Assembly: GCF_000264995.1 (NCBI RefSeq)
Contig: NW_006767436.1
Span: 657,414-721,413 of the forward strand
Source: Punctularia strigosozonata HHB-11173 SS5
Taxonomy: Eukaryota > Basidiomycota > Agaricomycetes > Corticiales > Punctulariaceae
Direction: 5' to 3'
DNA length: 64,000 nucleotides
Part shown: in pieces, positions 12,593 through 25,250 of the stretch
Numbering within the stretch: the stretch's first letter is position 1
Layout of the letters: each line of letters opens with the position of its first letter
The notes under the pieces: model-generated
Told to the model about the DNA's origin: nothing
Seen by the model: the letters and a program-made list of their open reading frames with translations, nothing else
The model's database searches: none
Position numbers and translations under genes: made by a program

Positions 12593-12919
12593 TCCGTTGC
12601 TCGTTCATGTTTTGTTTGGTGTACGATATTTGACGTTGTTGCCCATGCCCGTCCTCCTGATCTCCTCTCTTCTCTCATGCCGGCCGGATGTACACATTAT
12701 GTCCTATCCCGAACTATCCTCCCTTTCGCTACTACGTATAACGCCGCACCCATCAGTAGATGAAGTAGGGGTCATGTCTGTTATGTTGACACGAAACGAA
12801 CGATTGTCTGACGTCCTGAATAAGCGTTTATTCGCCGCTTCGGCTGAGCGGCTCTACGTTCAAATCAGCCAAATTCGTATAACGGTCGATTGAAGTCGAC
12901 TGCAAGATTATCGACTGCA

Positions 12920-12961
12920 AACTGTCCCATTTGATCGCATAACTGTCCCACTTGATCGTAT
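12920..12961. repeat. Two-copy 21-bp tandem repeat
   Basis: Units 12920-12940 and 12941-12961 share AACTGTCCC[AT/AC]TTGATCG[CT]AT and differ at two positions. A related 10-mer TCGACTGCAA occurs twice just upstream. Recent local duplication; no function inferred. Confidence 0.7.
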
Positions 12962-13050
12962 AAGTGTATGGCTATGAGTTCACCAGTAGATTGCATCACA
13001 TTGTAAACTAATCAACTACTGCGTGTATCTAATGCCTTTGATCGTACATA

Positions 13051-13063
13051 GGGTTAGGGTTAG
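13051..13063 (+). repeat. Interstitial telomere-like tract
   Basis: GGGTTAGGGTTAG, just over two units of the TTAGGG repeat used at most fungal telomeres. It sits between housekeeping genes, so it is interstitial and may be chance or a repair scar. Confidence 0.5.
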
Positions 13064-13565
13064 AGCTATGGACAGGCGAAAAAAAAATGGCCTGCCCAGC
13101 CCGAGGGCCGAAGCAGGACAGGGAAATATTGAGAAAGTGCATGCGCCGAAGCACATACAAGCCGCTATTCCTTCCTGTATGGACAAGGTCGCCGTGCTCT
13201 GGGAAGGCCCAACAGCCCGCACTCCCAGGACATGAAGGGGAGCACGCCTTCAAGGTAAGTATGAGTTGTTCAAATGCCAGGCAGAGGTTTATATACTCTA
13301 GACGGGCGCACGGACCACCTTGTGTTTGGCACTATTTTGATGATGACATGAGAACCTCGGCCCGCAGAGGAGGCGGGCAACTGTGCCGCAAACACCTTGC
13401 TGGTGGCAATCTGCTGCCAGCATAGACGCAGATGATAGCTCTGGCGCTTGAGATGGATTCAGCAGGCGCTGTCGAAGCGTTGGGAAAGGTGGACAAGCCG
13501 AATGCGGTCGCACCCGCTGCCAAGCAGGTGCAAACAGCGACGGTTTCACGTGATACTGCCCCTCA

Positions 13566-13573
13566 TATATAAG
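13566..13573 (+). promoter_or_regulatory. TATA box of the U2 snRNA gene
   Basis: TATATAAG lies about 26-30 bp upstream of the inferred U2 5' end, the spacing expected of a TATA element. Confidence 0.6.
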
Positions 13574-13591
13574 CCCCTCCTTCGCATCGTG

Positions 13592-13775
13592 ATTCCTTAC
13601 CACTCTGGCCTTTTGGCTTAGATCAAGTGTAGTATCTGTTCTTAATAGTTTAACCACTATTATGGAGGCATCGCCTCCATTATTGGTTATCTAATTTTTG
13701 CCGCCCTTGTCCTTCGAGCTCTGCTTGCATCTCGTTGGCGCGATGTCCTTGGTATTGCAGTACCGCCTTGTGACG
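13592..13775 (+). ncRNA. U2 spliceosomal snRNA
   Basis: U2 pairs with the intron branch site in the spliceosome. The diagnostic block GGCCTTTTGGCTTAGATCAA is followed by the branch-recognition segment GTGTAGTATCTGTTCTT (GTAGTA at 13629-13634). Next come a stem-loop AATAGTTTAACCACTATT, a perfect hairpin at 13662-13680 (ATGGAGGC..GCCTCCAT), an Sm site AATTTTTG at 13693-13700, and the 3' stem-loop IV GGTATTGCAGTACC at 13751-13764. This order matches U2. The 5' end is uncertain by a few bases because the segment before GGCC differs from the usual sequence; the 3' end is set a few bases past stem IV. Expected product is about 180-190 nt. Confidence 0.93.
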
Positions 13776-14205
13776 TCGGGGGATCCCATCCTTTCTTTTC
13801 TGAAGTGCTTTTTGCAGCCGCCGTTTGGTGGCTTGCATGGCCTTGAGAAATGAATTGTTTATCGATCTCGTTTTCTCAACATCTGAAGGTGTTGTATGAT
13901 GATTGTCGAAAGTGTAACCGTGCTGTCCTGTCTCATACTAACAACGCATCGGAGGATTCGAATGCGTATGCTATCGAAACAGTTGCGTTGTGTACATCCC
14001 ACCAACGCGGAAAGTTATGATACATTTAGATACGGTAGGACAATGCAAAGGAACAATACAATGAGTGTGGATGATTGTCTATGACGTCGATAACAAATGT
14101 CAAAGCATGGAGAGATGGCAGAAGGAGCGTGGTGTCGTGTCGTGTGCTGCATGCAGACGGAGAAAAATGAGGAAGATGGAAATCATGGACAGATGACGAC
14201 GTCGC
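13776..14205. other. Intergenic region, U2 3' flank and BTB gene 3' end
   Basis: 430 bp with no recognisable gene. One short ORF (13896-14084) has no motif. Confidence 0.45.
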
Positions 14206-15776
14206 TCATATCCATCCCGGTGCAGGGCGCACGCGGGTCATGGAGGTGACATCGCTTCGTGAGCGGCGACCAGCCAGGGTCGCCGGCGGAACCGGGGGTG
14301 AACTAGGCACGTCCTGGCCTTGTCGCGCCCTCGACTTCTGCGCGTCGAGGACGCTATGGATGGACGGCGTCGAGAGCTCGGGGTTGACGTGGGTGTTGGA
14401 GGAGCCGGAGGCGAAGGTGTGCGTCGAGCTGGAGCTCATACCGCGGGCGTGCGTGGGCCGGGGGCCCTGCGACGTGCGGTGGCCGAGCTCCTCTACGCAA
14501 AGCGTGTACAGTGCGTCCAGGCCGAGGTACTTGGCCTCGTCGCGCAGCTCGAGCAGGGACTCGAGGCGGTCCCGGGACGGATAGGAAGAGGAGAGGAAGA
14601 GCTGCACGGCGCGAGGCAGCATCGGCGGCGCATCGGGAGTGGAGGGGGTCCGGAGATAGTTGAGTATATGCGCGTATCTGCGAGAATGGGATCAGTTAGG
14701 GAATGGTGCAGTTTATCGCGGATACGTACGGTGCGCTAGGACGATCCAAAAATATGTGTACCGGGGAGACTCGAGGTTTCCGGTTCGTGATCACGCCCGT
14801 AGTGGCCAGATGTCGCTGGAAAAGGGAATTGAACAGATCCGTGTTGGTCTCGCTCTGCGTCGAGTAAACAGAAGCAGTGTCATCCGCGTGGGACCCAACC
14901 ACCACCTCGTCCTCGCCGTCCTCCCGCAGGGAGGTCAGGTAGGTCGACAAGTGTGACTCCGATGACGTGAGAGTGGCCAGAGTCGTCTTGTACGTCGCGG
15001 TGCTAGTCTCGAGGACGACGATCGTCTTCTTAGGGTCGGCGTTGCCCGGGGGAGCGTCGGACAGGAGGATGGCGTCGAAGGGAGGTTGGGGAGGGGATGT
15101 CGTGACGTGTGCAGGGAGTGCGGGGACCGGGGGACAGAACTCGCCCGATGACGGAGGAGAGCTACCGCGTGGCTTCATTGAGGGCCGAAGGCGAGTCGCT
15201 GTCGAGGGGCCGGGGACGGGTGGAAGAGGACCGATTGGAGCAGGCTTTGCCTCTTGGATTTCTCGCAGCGGCAGGCTCGGCGAGCTCCGCGAAGTCGGAA
15301 TGGCCGTCGGAGAAGACGCCAAAGGCGGAGACGGGAGCGCCTTGGAAGAAGGCTGCACGAGACGGCCATCCTCGCTGATAAACTCGTGAAGGGCATCTTC
15401 TGGAGTCCGGACGACAGTTGCGCCTATGCGCATTCATGTGTCAGTACTACATTATGAGGCGTCTAGAGCTGCTATGCGCACCTGTCCCGAGCTTTCCTTG
15501 ACGAGGAACGATGATATCAAGAGCGTTGTAGTTGGTGGATTGGGGTTCAGAGATGTCTAAGACTTTGGGGAGTTTGGACGCGGACTGGCGATCCCCGATG
15601 GCGCTACGCCCAATCATCGCTTTCATGTTCTGTAGCGGATTGGACTTCGCCATGGTGAGCGAGGACTTGCGCGCGTGAGCTGTCGCAGACGTGGGGGTGG
15701 CGGGAGAAGAAGGTCTTTGTGCAAAGGCGGATGGCGGTTGGGAGTATGAGTTTTGTCGTCGTCGTGTGGCTAGCAT
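14206..15776 (-). CDS. BTB/POZ domain protein
   Basis: Exons 15776-15482, 15423-14730 and 14677-14206 give 486 aa. The first roughly 210 residues are Ser/Pro-rich and disordered. A BTB fold of the KCTD/T1 type follows, about residues 212-375: KKTIVVLETSTATYKTTLAT, SLFQRHLATTG, VHIFLDRPSAPYAHILNYLR, then AVQLFLSSSYPSRDRLESL and ELRDEAKYLGLDAL. The C-terminal tail is again low complexity. Such proteins form oligomers and some are Cullin-3 adaptors; the partner is unknown. Splicing restores the conserved LNYLR segment exactly. It is divergent from the next gene, with 201 bp between starts. Confidence 0.85.
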
Positions 15777-15977
15777 GGTGCTGATGTGTGCGGTATAAGG
15801 TGCGGTGGCCCGTGAAAGACAACATGCTGTGGCTCTTTATTACGGAGGGCTTTGTGTCCAACAATGAGCGCGCGACGGAGGAACAACAACGCGGGACAAT
15901 AGCAGAACAATGGGTTTCTCGTGACCTTAGGTCACACAAAAGGCACGTGTCACGCGTCGCCGCACGGCACAGCCACT

Positions 15978-16805
15978 ATGGCGGAACCTTCCTCGTCCGC
16001 GACGCCGACGGATCCTGCTACGGAGCGATATCGGCGTCAGGTCCTGCCTTACGCCTTGGCTGGTGTCGCTCCAGGACTGTCCGCGTATTTTGCCATGAAA
16101 TATAGCTACGACTCGAACCCTGATACTGCGTCCGATGCGCAGTCGCGCTGCAGAAAATGTGGTTTTTATCTATGGGACGGATCGGCCACGGTCAGATCGG
16201 TCAGGTCCAGGAGCAAGAGCAAGAGCAAGGACGCCACTGGGACAGTCCAACGGTCAATCCTTATGCATTGCGATAGCTGCGACTTCGAGCAGAGATATGC
16301 ATGCAAACCCTGCGCACCGAGTTATCCACGGGTCAAGAAAGCGCGGCATGCACCTGCGTCACTCCACGCTACGGATGACACGGTGCTCCCTGCCCAAAAG
16401 CGAAACAAAAACAATGCTGGTCATGACGCACTTACCGTGCCGGAGTCGAAGCAGGGCGCGGTACGCCCATCCTCGGCGTCGCCGGCTTCCTCCATCAAGG
16501 ACAAAGCCGCGCAGAAGACGACCCAACCCCCTGCACCGGTGCCTTCCATCTCACTCGCGACAAAATCCTCCACGCCTCAACGGCCACCCACGAAACTGCC
16601 GCGCATGCCTGCTTCCAACTCAAAGCGGCCCGGGCCTACAGCAACCTCGAGCAATCCTGCATCTTCGCAGGCAAGATCTAAGAAGAAAGCTGGGCTGCAG
16701 GAAATGTTGGCGCGAAACAGGGAACGACAGGAGAAGGATCGGAAAGACAAGGGACAGCAGGGCGCCGGTGGCGGAGGATTGGCAGCTTTCCTCGGTGAAT
16801 TATGA
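15978..16805 (+). CDS. Zinc-ribbon protein, possible RNase MRP/P subunit (Snm1/Rpr2-like)
   Basis: A single exon of 275 aa. I chose the ATG at 15978, because the open frame upstream has only a GTG. A helical N-terminus is followed at about residues 54-108 by two CXXC knuckles: CRKCGFYLWDGSATVRSVRS and then LMHCDSCDFEQRYAC. This spacing, with a basic VRxxR stretch after the first knuckle, resembles the Rpr2/Rpp21/Snm1 family of RNase P/MRP proteins. The remaining two thirds is Ala/Pro/Lys-rich and disordered. It ends with a basic helix (KKKAGLQEMLARNRERQ). The family call is an inference from the cysteine pattern; another nucleic-acid zinc ribbon is possible. Confidence 0.55.
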   Translation: MAEPSSSATPTDPATERYRRQVLPYALAGVAPGLSAYFAMKYSYDSNPDTASDAQSRCRKCGFYLWDGSATVRSVRSRSKSKSKDATGTVQRSILMHCDSCDFEQRYACKPCAPSYPRVKKARHAPASLHATDDTVLPAQKRNKNNAGHDALTVPESKQGAVRPSSASPASSIKDKAAQKTTQPPAPVPSISLATKSSTPQRPPTKLPRMPASNSKRPGPTATSSNPASSQARSKKKAGLQEMLARNRERQEKDRKDKGQQGAGGGGLAAFLGEL

Positions 16806-16923
16806 ATGTCACCTCTGGTATGCTTTTGAATGTAGAGGCCGTCATTAGTCAAATCGGCTTGCATACATTTTATACATTGCGGGTTGAGTCGGAATACATC
16901 GTCGTCTGTCTTACAGTATACGC

Positions 16924-19045
<2,122 letters not shown>

Positions 19046-19107
19046 TCATCCTTGAACCAGTACACGGCCGAAGGGTCAAAGTGGACAGATCCATAATACA
19101 TTCACCC

Positions 19108-19748
19108 ATGGCCAGCTTCACCAACTGCTACTACAAGCGCGTGAGCCGTTCTAGCGCGACACTCCACCCCGGCTGACCCACGAACCCCATTGTCGATGAC
19201 TCGCGCAGACGGCAGGAACTTCGAAACCTTGCTACGTGTGTTATCGACCGACCACGACCGTGCTCAGCACCGCCAACACGGTTGACTGGGTCTACACGTG
19301 CGACGGCCATCTCAAGGACCCCGGGTTCGCGAGTCCGCTCGATGACGGGGCGGTAACGCCAGCGCAGAAGGCGGGCTTGAGCGCGGAGGAGATCGCGCAG
19401 GTGACCAAGGAGTGGGAGGAGCGCCAGAAACGCAAACAGCAGAAGGCCAAGGAGAAGGAGAAGGAGGACAAGGGCGACGATAAGAAGGATGACGACACGG
19501 ACAAGGACAAGAACGAAAAGCCGAAGGAGAGGGATAGCTCGAAGTCGTCTGCGTCCGCATCTCCCAAACCGCCCGGTAGCGCCGCGACGTCTCCGAGTCC
19601 GACGCCATCACACGCAAAGTACGCGTTGCACCGAGATGTGTTCGCGATGCGCCAGCACGAGCATCGCAAGAGGAGGCAAGCAGCCCAGGCGAAGGAGCTT
19701 GCCCCTCGACTTCCGAGCGCGCCGATGAGTGCCCTTCCGAAGCCTTGA
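19108..19748 (+). CDS. VFA1: Vps4-associated protein 1
   Basis: Exons 19108-19140 and 19209-19748 give 190 aa. Vfa1 binds the MIT domain of the AAA-ATPase Vps4 and stimulates ESCRT-III disassembly at endosomes. The N-terminal zinc-binding module is rebuilt by the first splice: FTNCYYKR, then KPCYVCYRPTTTVL, then DWVYTCDGHLKDPGF, with CXXC and CXGH pairs. The middle is a long charged Lys/Glu/Asp coil and the C-terminus is low complexity. The first exon has only 11 codons. It is convergent with the nucleoside transporter, 113 bp apart. Confidence 0.85.
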
Positions 19749-19861
19749 TACTTCGATGCGATTATGCAGACTATAAATACATGTTTCAACAAGAAAGATA
19801 CGCTGTAGGGTCGTTATGTATACTACCCATGAAATGCCGATCTACCACAGTCCCCGAGCAT

Positions 19862-21486
19862 TCATTCCGTGAAAGGATTGCACCCTCCGCAAACCGCCGC
19901 CCGGACGGCAAAGCTCGCGATGCTCCCGATCGCCAGCCCGCCGACGAGCGAAAAGCCGGTGATGGTCGCCGCCGTGTCCACGTCGTCCTGCCGGCCCTTC
20001 AGCCGTGGGTTGTGCTCCAGCGACGGCGCGGCCATCATGCACAGGCTAGAGATGTACCCGTTCGAGAGCCCGAAGAGGAAAAGGATGAGCATGAAGAGCC
20101 AGTCCGAGTTGATCACGGGCGGGATCGGCGGCAGCGCAGCGGACCGGGTGACGTTGCACATCAGGAACAGCGGGATGAAGAGCGTGCGCAGGACGGAGAG
20201 CGCGAGCAGGCGTCGGGCGGACCAGATGACGAACCGGTGGAAGCCGCAGATGTAGCGCCCGAGGTAGTCGCCGCAGTTGAAGACGAGGAAATGGATCGAG
20301 CTGAAGACCAGGGGATGGATCGCCTTGTTGACGGGCGTGATGGATACTGTGATGGGAGGGAACACGGCCTGGACACGTCAAGTCAGCGCGGTATCTCCAA
20401 AGCGTTGTAGATAATCGCCTTACCAGAGTGACGACGAAGACGTACGCGACGGCAACGTTGTACGTCAGGTTGAGCTTGAAGACGCGGGATAGCCGGGTCG
20501 ACTCGAGCTCGAGCTGTTCGCCCGAGAACGAGCGGGAGCGTTCGCGCCGGTGTGTCGCGTCCACGAGCAGCTTCGAGTGTTGCTCGAACGGGACCGCGAC
20601 CGCCTGGTACACCGGCAGGCGGACGAGCCAGGCGTGCGCGCCGACCGTGGCCAGCAGGAACAGGGTCGACAGCCCGAAGAACGCGAACGCGGACTTTTCT
20701 TCGGCCGAGCCGTCGCTCACGGCGGAGGCGTGGATCGAGGCGGACGCGCTCAGGAGCTGGACGGCGCTGATGAGAACGGCGACGACGGCTTGGCCCGTCA
20801 TGACGGCCTGCATGGCAAGCGGACCGAAGAGGGAGGCGACGGCGACCACGGACGCTTGGAGGTAAGACCCCGCCGCGGACTGGAGGATGCCGTTCAGGAT
20901 CACGAATGCGAAGAAGAGCCCGGGAGGCATGTGGACAAAGGTCGACGCGGTAAGGAGGAACAAAGACAGAGCCAGCCATAGCGTACTATGTCGTACGCGC
21001 ACAGTACGGGAAGACTGGGTGAAGGTGAGTACGAGTCGTAGGCGTTACGCAGTATATAAGCCGCACCTGCTTCGACGTTATGGTCGCATGCGCTAGGAAG
21101 CCGCAATTGGCGATCGTGAAGGTAGCCGACAGGTACGAGCTGAACGTGCTCTTCAGGGAAGAGCCTTCCAGTCTCGCAAGGAAGTACGGCGTCGCGGTGA
21201 TCATCGCTGAACTGAGTGTAAAATAACGGTCCGTAAACCAGACGCAAGAAAGCGGCATACCATTCCAAGGAAGTAGCACGGCGTTGCCGAGCATGAAGTA
21301 CACCCATCGCACCCTGGCGTCCAGAGCCTCCTCCGGAGGAAGCACGACCGGGACATCTTCGAGTTGTTCCGCGTCCGTTCCCACTACGAGGGACTCCGAA
21401 AGATGGTGAGGCGCGGTCTCCGGCTCCTCAGCTGCGTCCGGGCCTTGCGGAAGCGGGCGGTAGCCCGCCGATGGAGATGAGACCAT
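19862..21486 (-). CDS. Equilibrative nucleoside transporter (SLC29/ENT family)
   Basis: Exons 21486-21261, 21206-21067, 21014-20424 and 20368-19862 give 487 aa. ENT proteins move nucleosides across membranes; the yeast relative Fun26 works at the vacuole. The first helix carries the family signature VYFMLGNAVLLPWNAMI, rebuilt by splicing. Further hydrophobic segments include FFAFVILNGILQSAAGSYLQ, VAYVFVVTLAVFP, HFLVFNCGDYLGRY and LFLFGLSNGYISSLCM, and the C-terminal helix is GFSLVGGLAIGSIASF. A charged loop with RRERSRSFS lies mid-protein, as is usual. The start at 21486 follows an acidic cytosolic N-terminus; upstream in-frame codons are 5' UTR. Confidence 0.92.
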
Positions 21487-21832
21487 GATGAGGCTAGTGG
21501 TCAAGGAGAGCAAGGCAAGCGATAGCGGCGTACGCTGCGAGAACCAGCAGCCTATATGCACAGAAGTCGCCTTCTCGGTGAGGGTGAGCGGTGGAAGCCG
21601 CAGCGCCGCCGCTGGCTGTGCATGCACGAGTCTTTCGTGGACAAGACACGGCAGGTGAAGAAACGAAGAAGGCAGAAATAACATTATAACAGTACAATGT
21701 TCTACACACACATACGGCAACATGCATGACCCAGACATGCAGTACTACAAATCCCACTTGAAATCGAAACCACCCAGCGCGCACAGAAAACGTCCCAAAA
21801 TCCGTCATGTCATGCACACATGCCCGGAGTCC

Positions 21833-24163
21833 TCAGTCCGCATACAGCACATGCTTGTCCGTCCCGTCCATCCACATCCTCAGGTCCCGATCGCTCTCGA
21901 GCCCGATGAAATCGTTCGTCCGGCTGTCGCGATACCGCAGCGCGGCGACCTCCCCGCCCAAGCGGGCCTTCACCTTCTCCATCAGCTGCTCGCGCGTCAC
22001 CTTGGGGTGCACCCGGATCGCGATGAGGTCGTCCGTGATCCGGTCGAAGATCTTGATCTTCACGAACGCCGGCTGCGGGTTCGTCGCGGAGATCGGCGGC
22101 GAGTTGAGGTTCGTCGGCGTCCCGAACGTCTGCGAGCTCGAGCCGGACCGCGTCGACTCGGCGTGCGACGCGCGCGAGGGCGCGCCGTACTGGGGCGAGA
22201 TCGCGCTCCCCGAGGAGAAGTGCGACCCGGAGCCGCCGTTGTACCGCGCGTCTTGCATCCGCGGCGAGCTCCCGCTCTCGGAAAGCATGGGCGACGCGGA
22301 GCGCGAGTTCGTGCGCGAGTGGTGGCCGCTGCTGCTCCCACCGCCGCCGCCGGCACGGGGAAGAGAGCTATGCGAGCCGTTCCGCTGGTGGTTCTGCGCG
22401 TACGCCTGCTGCCGGAGCGCGACGCCGCCGTTCATGTCGACGGCGCGCATCGTCGTTTTGGGAGCCAAGGCGGCGGCGGCGTTGGCGTACCCGCCGGCGC
22501 TGCCGGGATCGTCCCCGTAGTCGGACCCTTCGTCGCTCGCGTGCCCCGCGCGGGGGGACGAATCGGATATCATCATGTTCCCGAGGGTGTCGCGGATCTC
22601 CTCCCCGTACTCGTCGTCGGCCTGCGCGGGGTAGTTGTACGCGTCCAGGGCGTCCATCTCCGCCACGCGCGGCTCGATGTCGGTCTCGACGTCGCCCGGC
22701 TTGGGCGCCAGGAACCGGCGGACGTAGACGTCCTCGAGGACGTGGCGCGACGTCGACGCCCCGAGGGCGCAGAGGCGCGCGAGGTAGTCGTCGAGTTCGG
22801 ACTGGCGCGTCGCGGTCACGGCGTCGTCGACGTGCTCGGCAGGGCCGGGCATGTAGGGCAGTATCCGCGGGTGCGGCGGGTTGCGCCCCGCCTCGTGCGG
22901 GTAGTTCTGGATGAGCTCGACCTGGAAGTCGTAAAAGTCGTTGTAGGCCCGGAAGAGGACGAGCTGTTTGGCCGGGGGGAGGTTGGTCGAGCCTGAGGGG
23001 TCGTACGGCTGGAAGACGGCGTGGACGCGGAACCAGTACTCGTCCATCTCGTAGTGGAAGGAGACGACGGAGGCGGAGAGGAGGATGCCGTCCGGGAGCA
23101 TCGGCTGGGCGGAGGTGGAGGCCGCGCCGGGCGACGGCTGAGCCTGGTCGGGCTCGGCCGAGGGCGGTACTTCGTCCACGGCTGCTGGACTCACTTTGGC
23201 GGGGCTGATGGCGGTTGGACCCAGCGCGGGACTGATGGCGCGTGGACCCAGCGCCGGGCTGATCGCTGGACTGGGGCCCCACGGCATAGGCGAAGGGGCA
23301 GGAGAGACGGTCACGGCGGTGCCTGGCATGGTAGATGTCATAGGAGGAGAAAGCATGCCCTGCGATGGGGGCATGTACGGGCTGTTCGGGACCGGCGCGG
23401 CGTTCGTGCTGTCGTCCAGGACGCCGAGGGCGATGCTGCTCGCCTTGTAGTTGAGCATGTCCCGCTTCCAGTCCTCGACCTTGGGCAGCTCGCCGCTGTC
23501 GAGCAGCGCGTCGATGTCGCGGATCGGCTTGTTTGTCGCCGGGTCGCGGATCTCGACGAACGAGACCGGGATCAGGCCGGGGCGGCCGAGCTTGCCGATC
23601 GGTTTGGCGACGAACCATTCCCGGTTCGACTGCGCGACGACGGAGATGGCGTCGCCGACGCGCGCCTCGAGCTCGTCTGTCCGTTCGGCGTGGAAGTCGT
23701 GCAGGACGACGGCATAGTAGACCTTCGGCTTGACTTTCGGCACGGGCTGGATGCTGGGTGGTAATTGTTGGGTAGATATGGAGGAGAATGTACGGGGTCT
23801 ACGAAGGGGAGCACGTCAGACACGGAGGGAAATTCGATATCAATCGCTGAATAGGAATGCGTACGTCGCAGTGTTCTTGGCGAACTCGTCAAATAGTGAT
23901 CTGGGGACGAGGCCCCGTGCGCCCGTAGACGGGTTGTGGGCCTCATACCACGCGCCATTGTCGTTGATTTCGCGGACGACATAGAAAAAATCGCCCTTGT
24001 TGAAGGGCAGCTCGGTCGCGGTCTGAGGGCGATAAGCGGAGTGAGCGCGGATGACTTTCTTCGGGGGCACGAGGGTCGCGGCCGGCTTGGAGAGGGCGGG
24101 GATCGGGGTGGATATGTGGGGAGAGCTGCTGTCCCTCGCGATGGACTTTCGTAGACTCTTCAT
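21833..24163 (-). CDS. BEM1: Cell-polarity scaffold Bem1/Scd2
   Basis: Exons 24163-23865 and 23753-21833 give 739 aa. Bem1 links Cdc42, its exchange factor Cdc24 and PAK kinases at sites of polarised growth. Domains in order: SH3-1 (about 35-95; AHSAYRPQTATELPFNKGD, WYEAHN), SH3-2 (about 107-165; AVVLHDFHAERTDELEARVG, PGLIPVSFVEI), a PX domain (about 330-470; VVSFHYEMDEYWFRVHAVF, RILPYMPGPAEH) and a C-terminal PB1 domain (about 655-739; FVKIKIFDRITDDLIAIRV, GLESDRDLRMWM). Low-complexity linkers include tandem SPALGPRAISPALGPTAISP units near 23200. The only intron (111 nt) separates the two SH3 domains. Long ORFs on other frames here are shadows of GC-rich coding DNA. Confidence 0.95.
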
Positions 24164-25250
24164 GGTCGTAAAGGAGCGGGGATGGCGGAGAGATCGTGAA
24201 GAGGGAGGAGGAAGGGAGAGGAAGATGGGCAGCGCAGAAATACAGAGCGAGAACCAAGACAACGACGGACCGCACAACCCTCGGGCTGTGCCGCGCCCCA
24301 CGTGGCGGGATCGACAATTGGCTCGCGACGAACAATCACCGTATTCCGCCAATCCTTGCCTCCCCAGCACACCATTATCCCGAGTATCTGCCCGCGCCGT
24401 GTCCTTCTCCTATACATACGACCGACCAACCGTGCCTTCGTCGTCCCAGGCGATTCCTGCACCCGCGTTCTCTCGCTCCGCAGCGCACCTGGGCCGAGTC
24501 GGCCTCCGCCGTTCGATCGCAAGCACCCGGTCGGCCGTTGCGAACTATACTCCCATACCTCGGTCTCATATGTCGGTGGGTCAAGCATCGAAGCTGCCCA
24601 ATACTTCCCCCTGCGTCCCCCTGCGCCGCACCTGATCGCATGTTCGTGACTACCGCAGCCGATGCCGTGTGAGGGGGCACCGGTGACTGAGTGCATCGAC
24701 GACGGCCCCTGTCTTTTAACTTAATACCCAGGAAGTTGGAACCGACGGTGTTCATATCACACTGGATCACACCTCGTCTATCCTCCCCTGCGAGTTGATG
24801 CGGACCTGGACACATCTGCTGAGCTCGCGCACACCGACTATGATGGAATCAGGCGTTGGCCGTGGAGACGTCAGTCAAGCTGATGAGTCGCTGTGGATCA
24901 TCTCCGCTTAGGATTGCGTGCGGTGTATATACGCATTACCATGGCAGGCGTGGATGCTCGGGGGCGTCGCAACGACGTTGCACCCACCGTCGATTCGATA
25001 TCTATAGATCAATGCAGAACGTGCAAGTAATGGTACTGTTTATGTTTCTGCACCCTTTTAGCGCGCAGCTAGCGCCCGCGATATGTCTGTCTGCGCTTAG
25101 CGGAGATCAAAGGGGCTGCAATGAAGACGCCACGGGTGACTAAGCAGGAGCCTACTTACCCCTTCTTGGCTACAGCCCGGTCTCACTGGCAAACAGACGC
25201 GGCCCTACCGACGCTAGCACGATACACCTCCACATATTCCCTCGCCGACC
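24164..25250. other. Divergent intergenic region BEM1/NOT3
   Basis: 1.09 kb between the two start codons. ORFs of 100-190 codons overlap on all frames around 24160-24820 without motifs or a sensible splice chain. I see no repeat or RNA gene. Confidence 0.45.

Larger units (their letters stand above)
12593..13591. other. Intergenic region between SSD1 and U2
   Basis: Holds the SSD1 3' end, a two-copy 21-bp tandem repeat and a short TTAGGG-type tract, listed separately. Small ORFs at 13020-13660 on both strands overlap each other and the U2 gene and show no motif. Confidence 0.5.

Noticed and set aside
13051-13063. Chromosome end or subtelomere
   Set aside because: Only two TTAGGG-type units, with conserved housekeeping genes on both sides.
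13298-13657. 119-codon minus-strand ORF
   Set aside because: It covers the 5' half of the U2 snRNA gene in antisense and has no motif.
21722-22996. 424-codon plus-strand open frame, and a 416-codon minus-strand frame at 22368-23618
   Set aside because: Both overlap the BEM1 coding exon. They are long only because third-position GC removes stops in other frames, and their Arg/Pro/Ala-rich translations have no domain.
23572-23982. Micro-exon of five bases (ACCCC) splitting the BEM1 intron
   Set aside because: A single 111-nt intron keeps the frame; a 5-nt exon is possible on paper but unnecessary.
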